64,000 bases of DNA from Helopsaltes ochotensis (lineage: Eukaryota; Chordata; Aves; Passeriformes; Locustellidae), in NCBI GenBank assembly GCA_013400155.1, contig VXBM01000141.1, positions 327,337 to 391,336 of the forward strand. Direction: 5' to 3'. Both the position numbers and the translations under genes were made by a program. The notes beneath the pieces are model-generated. The model had not been told where the DNA came from, ran no database searches, and saw nothing but the letters and a program-made list of their open reading frames with translations. This document shows positions 22,919 through 35,557 of the stretch, in pieces (the stretch's first letter is position 1; every line of letters begins with the position of its first letter).

Positions 22919-25432
22919 ATTGTTAATGGTGTTTTGATCCTAGTGGACCTTAGTGCAAGCACTGCTTTTTGAAAAGAAGCTGTAGGAGGGAGATGCTAGA
23001 GCAGCCCATGGACGTGACTGTGGGTGTCAGAGGTGTGTGAAACACAAAGCAGAGCTGGGTGTGATAGAGAGATGGCAGAGCTGTTCCTCCTGTCAGGAGA
23101 ATGCTCACGTCTCAATTTAGGGCATTTTTAGCATAATCAGTAGAGCTGACAATATTTACATTCCTTTGGTTTGGAAGTTACTGTCTGCTGGTTGGAACCA
23201 GCTCTAAATTTGGCTTGTAATATATATGTCTTATTTTGCCCACTAAGAGGTGTTTTTATTTTCTCTCTCCTGTGTTTAGAAAAGCCCACCATAGGGAGAT
23301 TCTGCCAGACCACTCTCATAAATGTTTCTCCCTCCTTTGCTGATAGTGTTAATAGGTGATATTTTTGCCTTAATATGCTGCAAAATTTGCTAAAAATACG
23401 TTGTTTCAGTCTGCTTTCAGGAAAAAAATTTAGATGGAGCTTAGTCCAAAAGCTTATTAAATGGTTTCCTCAGCTCTGTACATGTATTTCCCTGTTCACA
23501 GGACTTATGAAAAGAAACAAAATTATTTTCTTTGTCTTGGAGACAGAAAAATACAGCAAGCTGTGATTTGTAATCCTACCAAATCTCTCTTCATGCTGTG
23601 AAATTAATGGGTATACTAACAGACTGATGCTGTCTCTCTATGAGAGAATGAGCTTTGAGTATAGGCAGCAAGGCCACTTTTGACTGCTTCTGAGTGTTCC
23701 TATTAACAACAATTTAATTACAAATCTGCTATTCAACTCTGTCTTCCAATGTAGTTGCCACGAAATGCTTTCTTTGGGTTCTTGCTTTGTAATTTGGCTG
23801 ACAAACCACTCGGGTGAAACCAAATGTGGCCATAGTAAGATTCACCTTTTTGTTTCCTGAAATGTGGTTTATAATCCTAAATTGCTATAATTACTCATAA
23901 GATGGTTGTGTTTCCAAGTTCATACTCCTCATAAACACCAACTGTAATAGAATAGGAAGGTCAAGAGTTCAGGATAAATACATTTTTTCGTGGCACTGTT
24001 TTCTTAGGGTAACCAGCTTCTTGTTTTGCTGTTCTTACCCTTAAATATACTTGTAAGCCACCAAAAGCATCCTTGAGTGGTTGTGTTTCCTGTTAATGAG
24101 CCCAAACAAGGCTTCTGGATACAAATTTGGGATTTGACACATTCTCGGCACTGTTTTCTTTGGCAAGGTTCATGCATTTAGCTCTGCTGGGAATAGCAGA
24201 GTCAAACAATGGACACTAGGGAGGTCAAAAAAAGGCCAAGTGGGATAATGGAGCATAACGGAGGGACTGTTGCATATATACCGAGTGCCCTATTAAAAAT
24301 ACTCAAATTCCCAGCTCCTTCTTTCAGAAAAGGGGCCTCAAATAGAAAATAAAGGAGGGTCCACTTTCAGCTGCCCTTGGTAATCTTTGGGCAGTAATAA
24401 TTAATCAAATTGGGATCTGGCAGTGCTGGGTCTTACATAAGTTCTTTGAAAGAATGACCCCTTATATGTGCCGAGGTGGTGTTTCCAAGCCCTTTGTGTC
24501 CCCCTTTGTGCAGGGTATTGAGTGAGCATGTGCTGAGAGGACAGCTCCGGAAGCCAGAGGTATTACCTGGGTTTAAAGAAGAGTGAGGCAAATTTCATGG
24601 AGGATTGGGCCGTCAGTACTGCTGATACCTGGAGATCAGTGTACAGGGCTGATGGGGGATACCAGGGAAAGGATCTTCATATAATATCCCTGTTTCTTAG
24701 GTATCACACACCAGTGGCTGCTTGGATATTGGACTCTGAACTTGTCAAAACATTATTTTGTGTTTCCCTGTGGTCTCTACATTTTTAAAATGCATAACTT
24801 TTCTGCCTGGCTTTTATTTCTGGATGAGGAAGCCCTCTTAAGGACTTCTTGTGCTGACTCATTCTTTTCAGTATTAATTTGCTGGTTAAAAATAACTTGG
24901 GCTTTTGTCTATTCAAGTGCTTGTTATGGTTTTTGTGCAATGGTTTTTGGCATTGCTGGGATTAGCTGTGTTGCCAGTTTTTACAGAACCCTTGCAATGT
25001 GATCTGGACTTGCACGAGCAAGAGCACAGGAGCTATGTTGACTTGTACCTTGTGATTTCATTCATTTGCCTGGGATTAAGTGGGAAAGGAAGAATATACA
25101 CTGTGCCAGAGTTTCTGAAACTTGACTCCAAAAGCTTAAGCAGCCTTCCAGATAAAGAAAGGCAAAAGGAAAAGGTGAAATTTCTGCTGAAAGTCCTCAC
25201 TTCCTGAGTGTACAAGCAAATGGGACATAAATTATGGTGATATAACTGATAAAGACTATTAAACAACGAATGAAGGTAAACTTGTTGCCCGTGTTCTAAT
25301 TGATTTCCTTTGGGATTTTTTTTTTTCAATATTCTGAGCAGTTTTTAGTTAAATGAAAAAAAAATAGTTAAGGCTTCCCTGAGACAGTAATGTTGTTCTT
25401 CCCAGTTATTCAGTGCGGTTTGTTCGCTGGAG

Positions 25433-25453
25433 GCCCCACGTTCTTGGGCGCCA
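25433..25453 (-). other. tRNA-Lys primer-binding-site-like sequence inside LTR
   Basis: On the minus strand this reads TGGCGCCCAA, then GAA, then CGTGGGGC. Apart from the extra GAA it equals the tRNA-Lys(1,2)-type primer-binding site used by several betaretroviruses. It lies 19 bp inside the LTR border defined by the ATTCAG duplication. It could be captured leader sequence or a U5 motif. Confidence 0.6.
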
Positions 25454-25964
25454 TAGCGGTGTGGCGCTCCAAGCCCCTATTTTTGGGGGATCTTCCAGCA
25501 CGGCCGCATCCCAGGGGTGGGCTCTTTTAGCTCAGCAGATTCCTTACCCCGGAGGTGAGTTGACAGAAGGAAACAGGAGGCAGTCAAATGTCCAGTTTAT
25601 TTCATCTCCAATATGGAGAGGCACAGAACTTGTGGACCTGAGCAGGGTGCGATGGAAAGGTGACTGACTCCCCACCCACGTGGCTCTTAGGGTTTTTATG
25701 TCCAAGGGGAAAGGGGGAGGAGTTTAGGGAGGGGACAGGCTGTAATGTGAGCAGCACAGGGGAAGGGTTATGTTTCTGTCCCACGAAAATGTAACCAAGC
25801 AGGGGGAGTGGAGCAATTACCTCTGGGGGAAAAGGGGCCAGGGAGATGGGGGGGAAACCGGTTTGGCCACATTCCAAATGAGGCCTGGACAATAGATAAG
25901 CTTGATGGTCCATATACCTGAGACAAAGGAGGAAGCCAAGGGTGGGACCCGGAGAGGATGGAAT

Positions 25965-26052
25965 GTGTGAAAACAGGGAGAGGATGGCAGGGGTGGGAAG
26001 GAAGAATGGAGGATGGAAAAGGGGAGGAGGAAGGGGCAAAGGGGGGCCGGGG
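25965..26052 (+). repeat. G/A-rich purine tract
   Basis: Almost uninterrupted purines with many G runs (GGGG at several sites and a GGGGGG near 26041) within the U3 of the ERVK-like LTR. It has quadruplex or triplex potential; no function is implied. Confidence 0.7.
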
Positions 26053-28515
26053 TCTCTCCTATCACTTGTACAGGCAAACCACATTATTACAATATAATAA
26101 CTCGATGCCACAATTCAGTGTTAGAATGTGCCTGGCAATTGTTGAATGTTTTATGCCTTCAGTACTCATTGGGATTACAGAACAGGAATCTGGATGTATT
26201 CCTAGCTATCATACACAAGTGTTATGGTGACACTTCTGCTCTCCCGGGAATCCACTACACTGTAGCCCTGCATGATTATACCTTCCGTTGTTGATTTTCT
26301 CCTGTTCCCTGCATATGGATGCATCACTACCTCTTTTCCTTCTTTCTAAATTTTTTGCTCATTATTAAGCAATATAGAATGGATGGCACTAACTGGTCAT
26401 TGGCTCAGAGATGAGCTCCCCAAAACAAAACTGAAAAATCCAATCATCTCTACTGGAGCTGTGATTAGTTACTTGGACCTTAAGGAAACTCATGGGTGCT
26501 AATCACATGTGAACAATTATTACCAGCCAAGGTGCTTGAGCTTCAACATCTGCTTTTACTTGTTCAGAACCCACATTTATTTTCAGTCTATTCTTTTCTT
26601 GTCTTTTAATCAATACTGATTTATTTGTAAGTGTTCCTCCTGGGATTTAGTAGGTAATTTTGGGAAATGAGATTTACCTTTTCCTGGGGATATGTCTTGG
26701 CTGCCAGGACATGGAGCATTCATGTGACCTGACCCCAGAAGTGCATGATTCGTGAGGTGCAATCAGAGTGAGATGGAGCAAAACACATCTAAATCATCCC
26801 TTTAGATTGTAAGCAACTACTCAAGAGATTTTTGGCGAAAATCCCCCACCAAACAAAAACAAAAGAAGTCGTGTAGAATCAAAACCTATGAAACCCTGAA
26901 AAATATGAGGAAAGTCAGCATCTTTGGGGTTTATATTTTTGTGGTCTTTATGCTGGTATTTTCTCATTTGGATTCATTCAGACTACATCTTACAAAATTG
27001 AAGTCTGTTCTGTGTGGCAATCTGAGCCTGTCCTTAAGTATGGTCCTCTGTGGGGCAGGTTCTTCTCTTCAGCTCCCCACTTCTGCCTCAAAACCTCAAA
27101 CTCATTACTAGTTTGTCATTGGTATGAAATCATTAATAACGTCTTGGCTCCCATCATCTGTACTAATTGTGCTTTCTACAACAAACTCTGTTCTCAAGGG
27201 GAAAATTTATAAGAGGAAGGTGACAGAAGGGTGAATAGCAAGAGCCTCAAATGTGCCACCTCTCTTTCTCCCTTTGCCCTTATTACAATATATGACACAA
27301 GCTGGTTATTTTTAGTTATTCTCAACAGTCAGTGCCAGTCAGCATCCAGGAGGTGGGCAGCAAGTCAGGCGGAGGTCAGACAGTGTTATCACCCTTTCAT
27401 TGTGATGGTCAAATCCACTCTTAAGCTTCAGGATTGAGGGAAATGCACTTTTGCTGGCAAATGTTTTAGATGTGTACGTGCAGATGCTCATACATAATCA
27501 GAGCTTGTCTGCTTCTATGATGTTATTGTTAAAAAACCCCCCATAAAATAGGTAGGACTAGATATGAATGCAATTTTTGCCTTCACTGCTCATTCATTCT
27601 GCCTATGTAGCCTTTCCTCTCCTCTTGAAGCACAGTGTGTTGGCTCTTTTAGCTAAATGTGCCTTGAAGGCATCATCGTAGAGCTGTGATTTTTCACTTC
27701 AGTGAAATGGTCGGGCTGTCTGCTCTGATACTCTCTGTGAACTCTGAGTGAAGAGTGGCTGTGGCATTACAGTGTCAGCTTGGAGTGGGGTGGGTTAAAA
27801 ATGGGTCATTTCCCACCAGTCCTGCACACCTAGTCACGGAAAGGGAATCCAGAGGCAATGCTCCTCTCTAATGCAACACTGTGAGGTTTGGCTCATGATA
27901 CAGGGGTTTTTGCATTTGTTTCTTGGGGTCCTTTGTGTCTTGTTTTCCCAAGGGAAGTGGCAACACAACAGCACTGAGAAGATACAGGATTCTGGTTCTT
28001 TGCTTAGTAGCTTGATGTGATTAAAGTGGCAAGGGCAAAATGCTAGGTCAGTGAAGGAAGGAAAGTGTTTTCTTTCACAAACAGCTTCTCACATGCTCTG
28101 ACTATTTGCCCTTCCTGGATGAGACACAGAGAGATGCATGAGAAAAACAGGGAAGAAAAAGTAAATAATTCCAAAAAATAGGTATAGATTGGGGTTGGTT
28201 GTCAAATAAATGGAATGTATTAAAGGGAAAACTCAATATTTTGGTCTATATCAAGTCAGCGACAAGGTTTCCTAAAGGCACTCTGCCTTGGCGTGCTACA
28301 CAAATCTGAGAGGAAAATTATGTCCTTGGTTTGTTATCCAAGACATAAATGCAATGAGGAAGAAGGACTGAATCTGCAGACCCCTTTGCAAGATGTTCAT
28401 AGGCACTTTGTAGAGCTGGAGCACTCCTTATTTTGGTAGCAATTCCCATTGCCGTTTTACTGCACAGTAAGTTGCTATGAAGCAAATAAAGCAAGGACAA
28501 AGACTCCAACTAATT

Positions 28516-28981
28516 AAAGTTAGAAAGTGGTATGTTTAATTCAGCTCCGGGCAACTCAGAGAGTAACCTCCCAAAGACGTGTGCAAAAATCAGAGAGCTT
28601 CAGCTCTCTATTTGTCTACAAAACCTTACATATTCATATAATCATTCAACACACGTATACATGTGTATTACCTGACCATGCTTGCTCCCCCCTCTTTGTA
28701 TTAAAATGAGCTCAGAGTCCTTTTATGCCTGCGCAGTCCCTCGCTCAAACTGGGCCGGTGGGTTTTGAAATGGGTCAGTGGTCCCTTAGGATGAAATCAG
28801 GAACATGTTCCTCGAGGTAAACTTTTCACCCTGGTCTTTTTGGCAGGCTCTCTGGCCCCTTGGGCATAGTCTGAGCTCTCCTGCCTGGTTCTGAATGGTT
28901 TCGGGGCTCAGGTGCAGCTATCTTCATGAAGGTTTCTTCATCTTCACAATGGCTCATTTTTCTTGTCTCCTTCTACAAACA
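28516..28981 (-). mobile_element. Inserted element flanked by 9-bp direct repeats, probably LTR-like
   Basis: A 466-bp block is bordered by identical CAACTAATT at 28507-28515 and 28982-28990. On the minus strand it starts TGTTTGTAGAAGG and carries a CATAAAAGG TATA-like box (28719-28727) with an ATTAAA variant polyadenylation signal near its end. This suggests an LTR. However, the other terminus (AAAGTT on +) is not TG/CA, and nine bases is longer than usual for LTR duplications. A different class of insertion, or an LTR whose end has decayed, remains possible. No protein-coding sequence is seen. Confidence 0.5.
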
Positions 28982-31900
28982 CAACTAATTGAAGCAAATG
29001 ACATATATTGTCTTAGCTCTAACTAGGTCCATCTGCTAATAATTAACCATCCTACATCGCTTCTACTCTTCCAACTAAACTCTTAATCAATATAAATTGC
29101 TTTTATTCCTCTTGCTAAAATCTTAACTTTTTAACCCATTAACTCAGCTAAGCAAGCAAGACATAGCTAGAGATGTAGATTTATATGGTTGGTGTGTTCT
29201 TGATATTAATTTTGTTGAAGATCTTTGAGTCATCATCAGAATATTTTAGTTTTGGAGGCTAGGATGTACAGCTGTTTTTCATGCAACTTGGTTTGCCAGT
29301 GCTCTATAAATGTCACTGGTGATTTGAAGTTAGCCCCTTGACAGCTGTCATGTATTCTTTTTGTATTTTTATGTTTTTATCCATTGTAAATACTTTTTTA
29401 AAGCCTATTATGGGTTTTCCATTGCCACTTTTCTTGCTCTCTAGAATTTATGACTTACTCTTTCTTCCTCTTAACCTACCTAATATCTTCCAACCAAATC
29501 TTTGTGATTGTGAGATGGAGCTTTATGCCAGAGTCATAACTGCCATAACTCTGTTTTAAAATAAATCTCTTTATCAGCTTTAAATGAAATTGAACCTTAA
29601 ATTGCTAATAGAATTTAAAAATACTTCTGTATTGTTAGTCCACTTGGAATTATATTAACATCTTCAAGGGAAAGAAGTAATGACAGTGTATGTTTTGAAG
29701 TTTGAAAAGTGAAAAAAAAATCATATTATTAGGTAGGAAAAATAAAACTAGATGGGTCTTTAAACTTAAAAAGAGAAATGCACAGCCTTGGTGGTATTTC
29801 TGCTTAAGAAAACTTCCACCTTTTAGCATTTTATCAAGAGTAACGAACTCTTATTTTGTGGTCAGCTCTAACACAGGGCAGCTGCACCCGCTGCCTTGTG
29901 CTGAGTTAAGGCTGTGGATTGCCTGGGTGAGCTAAGGACCAATTTTCAGGAATTCAATGCATGCTGTTATCTGGCTTCTCAGTGCAGTTATCAGAAAGGC
30001 AAGGCAAATCAACCGCCAATTCAGCTTCAGCAATATTTATGTAAGTTAATCATTCTTTTACCATATAGTTTGGGGAATCATATTTCATTTTCACACCCAG
30101 TAATTGTATGTTGCAAAATGAAATGCTGAATTCCTGTACCACAGTCTGTATTTTGGTTCCTAGCTACATTCAGAAATATTAAAGATGCTGATCCTTGGCA
30201 CAGTGAGAATAACCACTGCTGCAGCCTCTGTAAGTCTGTGCCTTGAGGCAGAAAGAGCCAGGATCACCTGTTTAAAGGCAGGATAGTTAGCAAAAAATGT
30301 TGGGTTTTGACTGCAACTGGAAAGCTCCTTGCTTTCTAGTTGCAAGGTTGCAGATCTACTGGCGATTGTTTTCATCCCTCTTGTCATTTCATTAAAAATC
30401 CTGGCAATAATTCAGAGTGAACTGGAGAGATAATCTTTCTTTCCATCAAGAAGCAAATGCAAAGACTGGTTTATCATTCTGTTTTTCATATCATGTTGCA
30501 CTGACCTCTTCCTTAGGGGTTTTAAGCAGGTCTAAGACATTAAAACCAAAATAGGCTGGTTTCTTCTTTATTACATGCCCCTGCTTAAGGAAATTTAGCC
30601 ATGACTATTTCTTTTCTGTCCATCACTGCAGCAAAATATATAAACTACATCTGTTACAAGCTACACCATCTTGCAATACTTGTCTTATTACTGAAACCTA
30701 AAACCACAGTTTTTGTTACATGTGCTGAAGCATTTTTCTTTATCAGGGTTTTTGTAATGCTGAGCTTTATAAGAAAATTACTTCTCTTAGTTGGGCCTTG
30801 TAATAGTGGAGGCAGCTCTAAGCATCGTTCCCATCCGAGGTCTGGAAGGTCAAGTTATTTTTAAGTCTAGTGCTGCAGCTGAAAAACAGTTCAGGTCCTA
30901 TAAAGGTGTAATTCAATAGCATAGTAAAATGGGTTGTGAAAACAACAGTGAAGTAAAATACACACATGTCACTTCCTCCACTGAAGCACATAATTCAGGG
31001 TCTGTTGGGGCGAGAAGCCATGTGCCTTCTCCTCTTCTGGCTTTCTCTTTCAATGTCCTGTCTGTAATCCATTAGAGACTTTCATTATTTCAGCATGATT
31101 GGGGCTAACGTCTAAATGTGATTTACTGCTGCTTTCTCTCATGAATACAGAGATGGAACCTGTTTTTTTCAGCTAGGATATTCTCTGGCTAGATTGACTT
31201 TTTTTTTTCCTTGCTGTAATTTTCAATTTATCATGTAGGGTTTTATTGCACAACCTTGATAACCTGTTATTGTTCAACCAAGGGTGAGGAAATTTAATTT
31301 GGTCTGAGGGAGATTGTGTATGAAGTAGGCATTTTGATTTTGGTTTTAGGTTTTTTTGATTTTCTTGTTCTCCAGAAGCTAGACTAAAAAAAAAAGTACC
31401 ATTTTCATAGAGTGTTCGCTACTTTTCATTAGAAAACACTGGTAAGCACTGAAACAGTAATTTGACCCTTCAGCAAAGTGCATCTGTACCATGAAGTGTC
31501 TTTCATCCTCACCTTTTGTCCTGTGCTACAGCTCCTGCTGATGTGTGTGGTGTTCATGCAGTTGGCCAGCTGAACAGCAAATCCTGCAGTAGCAGTATCC
31601 AGAATTTTCACATACCTTGGAGTGAGAAGCTTTGCTGAAAGATAAAGATGTCATTTATTTCAAGAACTTCTGCAGCTAGATAAAGAATAAGCAAATTTTT
31701 TTAATAGCAGCAATAGTTTTCCCAAGGTCAACATTTTTCTATACTTACCTACTTAATTTTTCTCAAAAGAGGCCTCAAACTGCCTTTATCATCACATATC
31801 ATTATCACACAGCCTAACCCACGTCTCACCCCTTCTCTTAAATCCAGCCAGGTTCAAGGGGTAGCTGTCTTGGGAGGTTCACCTGTGATAATGGAGATGT

Positions 31901-34900
31901 GTCTGGGTGTGCTGAGCTCCCTCGTGCATGGCTGGGCTTTCAGAGGGCACTGACTGCAAGAAACGTGGTGCTAGCAGAGGTTTCCTGTGCTGTGGAGTGG
32001 CTGGCTGGCACCACTTGGGGCTTATTCACAGAGGAGTTTTCTCCCAGAGGAGATGGAAGAATTTCCTACAGCTCCAGAGTGGCTTTTCTGGGAGCAGATA
32101 AGCAGAACAGCACTTGAGTTATGAGGGGACATGGATATGAAAGAAAACTAAAAGCACTAATAAAGCTGCTTTCCTGATTAAGATAATGAACATGAAGACG
32201 TTGTATCTGGGCCCTGTCTCTGGATTGATGGGATGCTAGGCTTTTGTTTGTTAAGATCGCTGCTATGTAAGGTAAGTAGGATTGGAGTTGCTGTTTTAAG
32301 AGGAGCTAAGAAAAAAAAAAAAGACATTCAAAGCTGATTCCAGGTCTTTTTTCTTTGCAGATGTCACTTGGTGTTGTTTCTGAGTAAAGGGAGAACTAAA
32401 GATATGTCTCCTCATGTGGACTCAAACATCTTTCCTGTGCATCCCCTCCCAGCAGGACTGTATTCCTTTCTTCACCTGTGCATTATTCACTTCCAGTGTA
32501 TTTTACAGCCTTATGCTTTCAATAATTTTATGTCTTAGCCAGGCCAGATACATGCATTTCAACTGTTTCCGGTGTAAAAATAGCCTGAAGGTAAACTCAG
32601 GCATGCACTGCATCTTCAACTTCGTTAAGAATTTCCTTATTCAGGGAATGCAGTTAAGCCCTCCAGCACTGTGCCATTACAGAAAAATCACCATCCCTCA
32701 GCTTTGTGCACTTCCCCTGATTCAAGGGTGTTAAACCTCAGAGTCATTGCCAAAAAATGAATGCAAGATTTGACTGGACTGAAGTTCTGCAGCACAGAAA
32801 GCATTTCCAACCTTCTTACATTGCAAGAGTTACCCCAGAAGGCTTTTTTTTTGCTGTAAGGTACAGCCAGCTGGCTTCAAGAAGCATTTTACTTGGTGCC
32901 AGACCAGACTTGAGAAGCTCTGCTCCAGTCTGTGGTCTTATTTGGCTTCTCCTTTTCTAATCTTTATGTGAGGGATAAGTTCTCGAGACCTTAAGTACTT
33001 GTGCTTTTTCCCCCCATCTCTGACATCAGCTGAGCCATATCTAGCACATATATTTGCCTCATTGTTTGAAAATTGCTATGAAAAATTTCTCCATGTTGTT
33101 GTTTAGCCATTTCCATGATGGCATGCTAAGGGAAAAAACAACCACACACACCCTCAGTGCTTCTCTTTTCCATTCTGTAGAACTGAATGAATTTTCCTGT
33201 CCTCTGTGTGCAAGGGTTCACTGAGAGCTCACAAATGGAGTTTTTAGCTGTTAATGATAATAGTGATAAAACCAATTCTTTCTTTTCTGAAAACGCTCTG
33301 CTGTGCTCTATAGGCAAGGAAGTGCTTCTGTAACTGCTGTAATTAAAACCTTTCTCCTTTGGAACATATGGCAGGATGGGATAAACAGGCAGGAAGAAGG
33401 AAGCTTTGTATGAAACAGACAGTGAGAAAAGTGCTTTGGTCAGAGAGAGAATCAATTTTATTAATTCAAAAAGTGCCCAAACCAGTCATGGTTTGCCTTC
33501 TGTGACTACGAGATTTTCTCCCTATAAATACTGTCACACATGTTGTGGCTGGGCATTCTAAGCATGCTTTAAACTTGTCTTTTTTATGGGTAAGATGAAA
33601 GTGTGTGTGCAGTTCAAGATAATCTTCTCTGCCTCCAAAAGAACACCCTGCCTACAAAGAAACCAAATCCGAAGTAGCTACCGGCAGTCAGATTAGTAGA
33701 AATGAGCTATCTCTGTATGGGATATCCTTTTAGAACCATAACATTATCCTGGTGGACAGTCCATAATCTTTAATTCCACGGGAAACAAAAAAAATATTTG
33801 TCTCACCGTCAGAATGCTGTATTTCATAGGAGAGTAATTTTCTAATCTTATGGAAGTGATAAAGATCATCTCTATAAGTGAGGTCTAGTGATGCCTGGTG
33901 CTGCCATCTGTTCAGCTCCCTGCCTACTTGGTGAGATAATTTTACCAGTCTGTTCCTATAGCACACACTTATTCATATGAGGGATAAAATACAGTGGAAA
34001 TGAATTCTGTTTGCAATAATAGGGTTTTTTTTTAAATCAGGGCATATATTGCCGATTTCCTACCTCTCTGTATAAATGTGCATGCATTGTTTCAACTGCT
34101 AATAGAAAATCTGGACTGTTTTAAATATGCTCTAATTTAAGGTGTATAATTTTACAGATTTGTTATAATGAGATGATTTTTTTTCCCTGTAATGGGATGT
34201 TGAGGCACTGAGGCTCAGATCTTAATTTTTAGTAACTGGCGCCCTCTTGTATTTTTTTGGTTTCTTTGACACTTGGTGATCTATGTGACATGAGGGAGGA
34301 AGTTTGTGTTGCATCCTGAAGCTCAGAAATTCCTGGGATTCTTGTACATCTAACACTGACTGAAGTGTACTGCTTTCCCTACCCAAGTTCAAAAATTGTA
34401 ATCTTCTTTCCCGTGCTGCTGATATTGGAGAGCTTTTGACAGAGCTAATATGAATCTGTTTGATTTTTCTTTATGTATTGCAAAAAAAGACTCAGACTCA
34501 TTAATGTAGCCGCTCTCTCACATGTATTTTGTGTGCTTAAACACGGAAATTGCTAGCAACCCTCAGCACTTTCCCTGATGGAGTGTTTAAAGAATATCCC
34601 ATCCTTTTTTGGTTTGTTATTCAATTATGGGGCATGACAAGTGTCTTTCTCTTTAGAGAAAGGTTTTTGCACTTTAAGAAATCTCTTTTACCTAAACTCT
34701 TCTGTTCCATTTCCCATTTACTTTCAAAGCTGTGTACCAATGCTAAATCCCAGTTTCTAATTGAGATTCTAGGCAGGAAAAGTTGCATCATTGGCTTTTG
34801 TTCTCCTGTGAAAGCCCATACTAATGAAAACTGCCTTATATAAAACAGTTCCCTTTCACCTTGGAAAACAAAGAAGAGTTCCTGTCTGAAACAAGTCCTG

Positions 34901-34929
34901 TGGCATTTCAGTGTTTTCAAAGAGCTGTG

Positions 34930-35215
34930 CTGAGCTTAGTCCGGAGCCTTGACTGTCCTTATCAGCGCGATTCACACTCAGCCCGGTGTTGGGGTGATGA
35001 AGTAGGTGGTACTGCCCCAAGTGGGGCTATCTCTGAGCCATGTCCCAGGGCTGGGAGAAGTCCTCGGGCTTTGTGCGGAGCTGGCAGAGAGTTGGTGCCT
35101 GACCTCAGGGCGGTGCGGGAGCATAGCTGTGCCACAGGCTGGTGTGGGCTGTGAGACCTGCTGCCCTCTTACCATCCCCTCCAGCCTTGCACTTAGCAGA
35201 AACACGGATCCTATT
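34930..35215. other. GC/CpG-richer patch in intron 2
   Basis: CpG and GC content rise locally (AGTCCGGAGCC, TATCAGCGCGATTC, CAGGGCGGTGCGGG). A 97-codon plus-strand ORF covers it but shows no family resemblance or plausible splice context. It could be a regulatory patch or an unrecognised old repeat. Confidence 0.2.
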
Positions 35216-35507
35216 CAAAACGCACCTAACTGACAGTGTGTGAAAGCTGCCTCTTTGAATTCCTCCCGCTTGTCCCGGATTTGGGTCAGGCTCAGGATTT
35301 CTGTGTAGACGAAAGGGGATGATGCTGGAGCTTGTGGCAGGGGGTATCTCTTACCACGATCTGTTACACTTAAGCAAAATGTGTGAAGGGAGTTCTATAA
35401 TAAGAGAAAAATAAGATTTGTGATTGTCAAGGTCTGACTAGTTTTGATTTATTACCCTTCATCTCAAACAAACATTCCGGGCCTTGTCAAAACCACCTCC
35501 CCTTATT

Positions 35508-35557
35508 ATAATATATATAACTGGATATCTATTATATGTCATATATGTGATATTATG
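35508..35557. repeat. TA-rich simple sequence
   Basis: Alternating TA-rich stretch (ATAATATATATAACTGG and TCATATATGTGATATTATG). Nothing else is visible. Confidence 0.5.

Larger units (their letters stand above)
25414..26112 (-). mobile_element. Solo LTR, ERVK-like (699 bp)
   Basis: The plus-strand ends are TGCGGTTTG and ATGCCACA, a TG...CA element with short inverted termini. It is bracketed by the perfect 6-bp duplication ATTCAG (25408-25413 and 26113-26118), the size typical of ERVK-type elements. Minus-strand signals are a CATAAAAAC TATA-like box (25692-25701) and AATAAA (25596-25601) about 95 bp later. The inferred U3 contains a long G/A-rich tract on the plus strand (25965-26052), which generates proline-rich spurious ORFs. 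A sequence resembling a tRNA-Lys primer-binding site lies inside the LTR (25433-25453). No gag, pol or env is attached. Confidence 0.9.

Noticed and set aside
25602..26111. 169-codon proline-rich minus-strand ORF
   Set aside because: It is the complement of the purine-rich U3 of the ERVK-like LTR; low complexity, no family.
34861..35154. 97-codon ORF in intron 2 as a possible cassette exon
   Set aside because: No BICD1-like sequence, no convincing acceptor and donor pair, composition explained by the local GC-rich patch.
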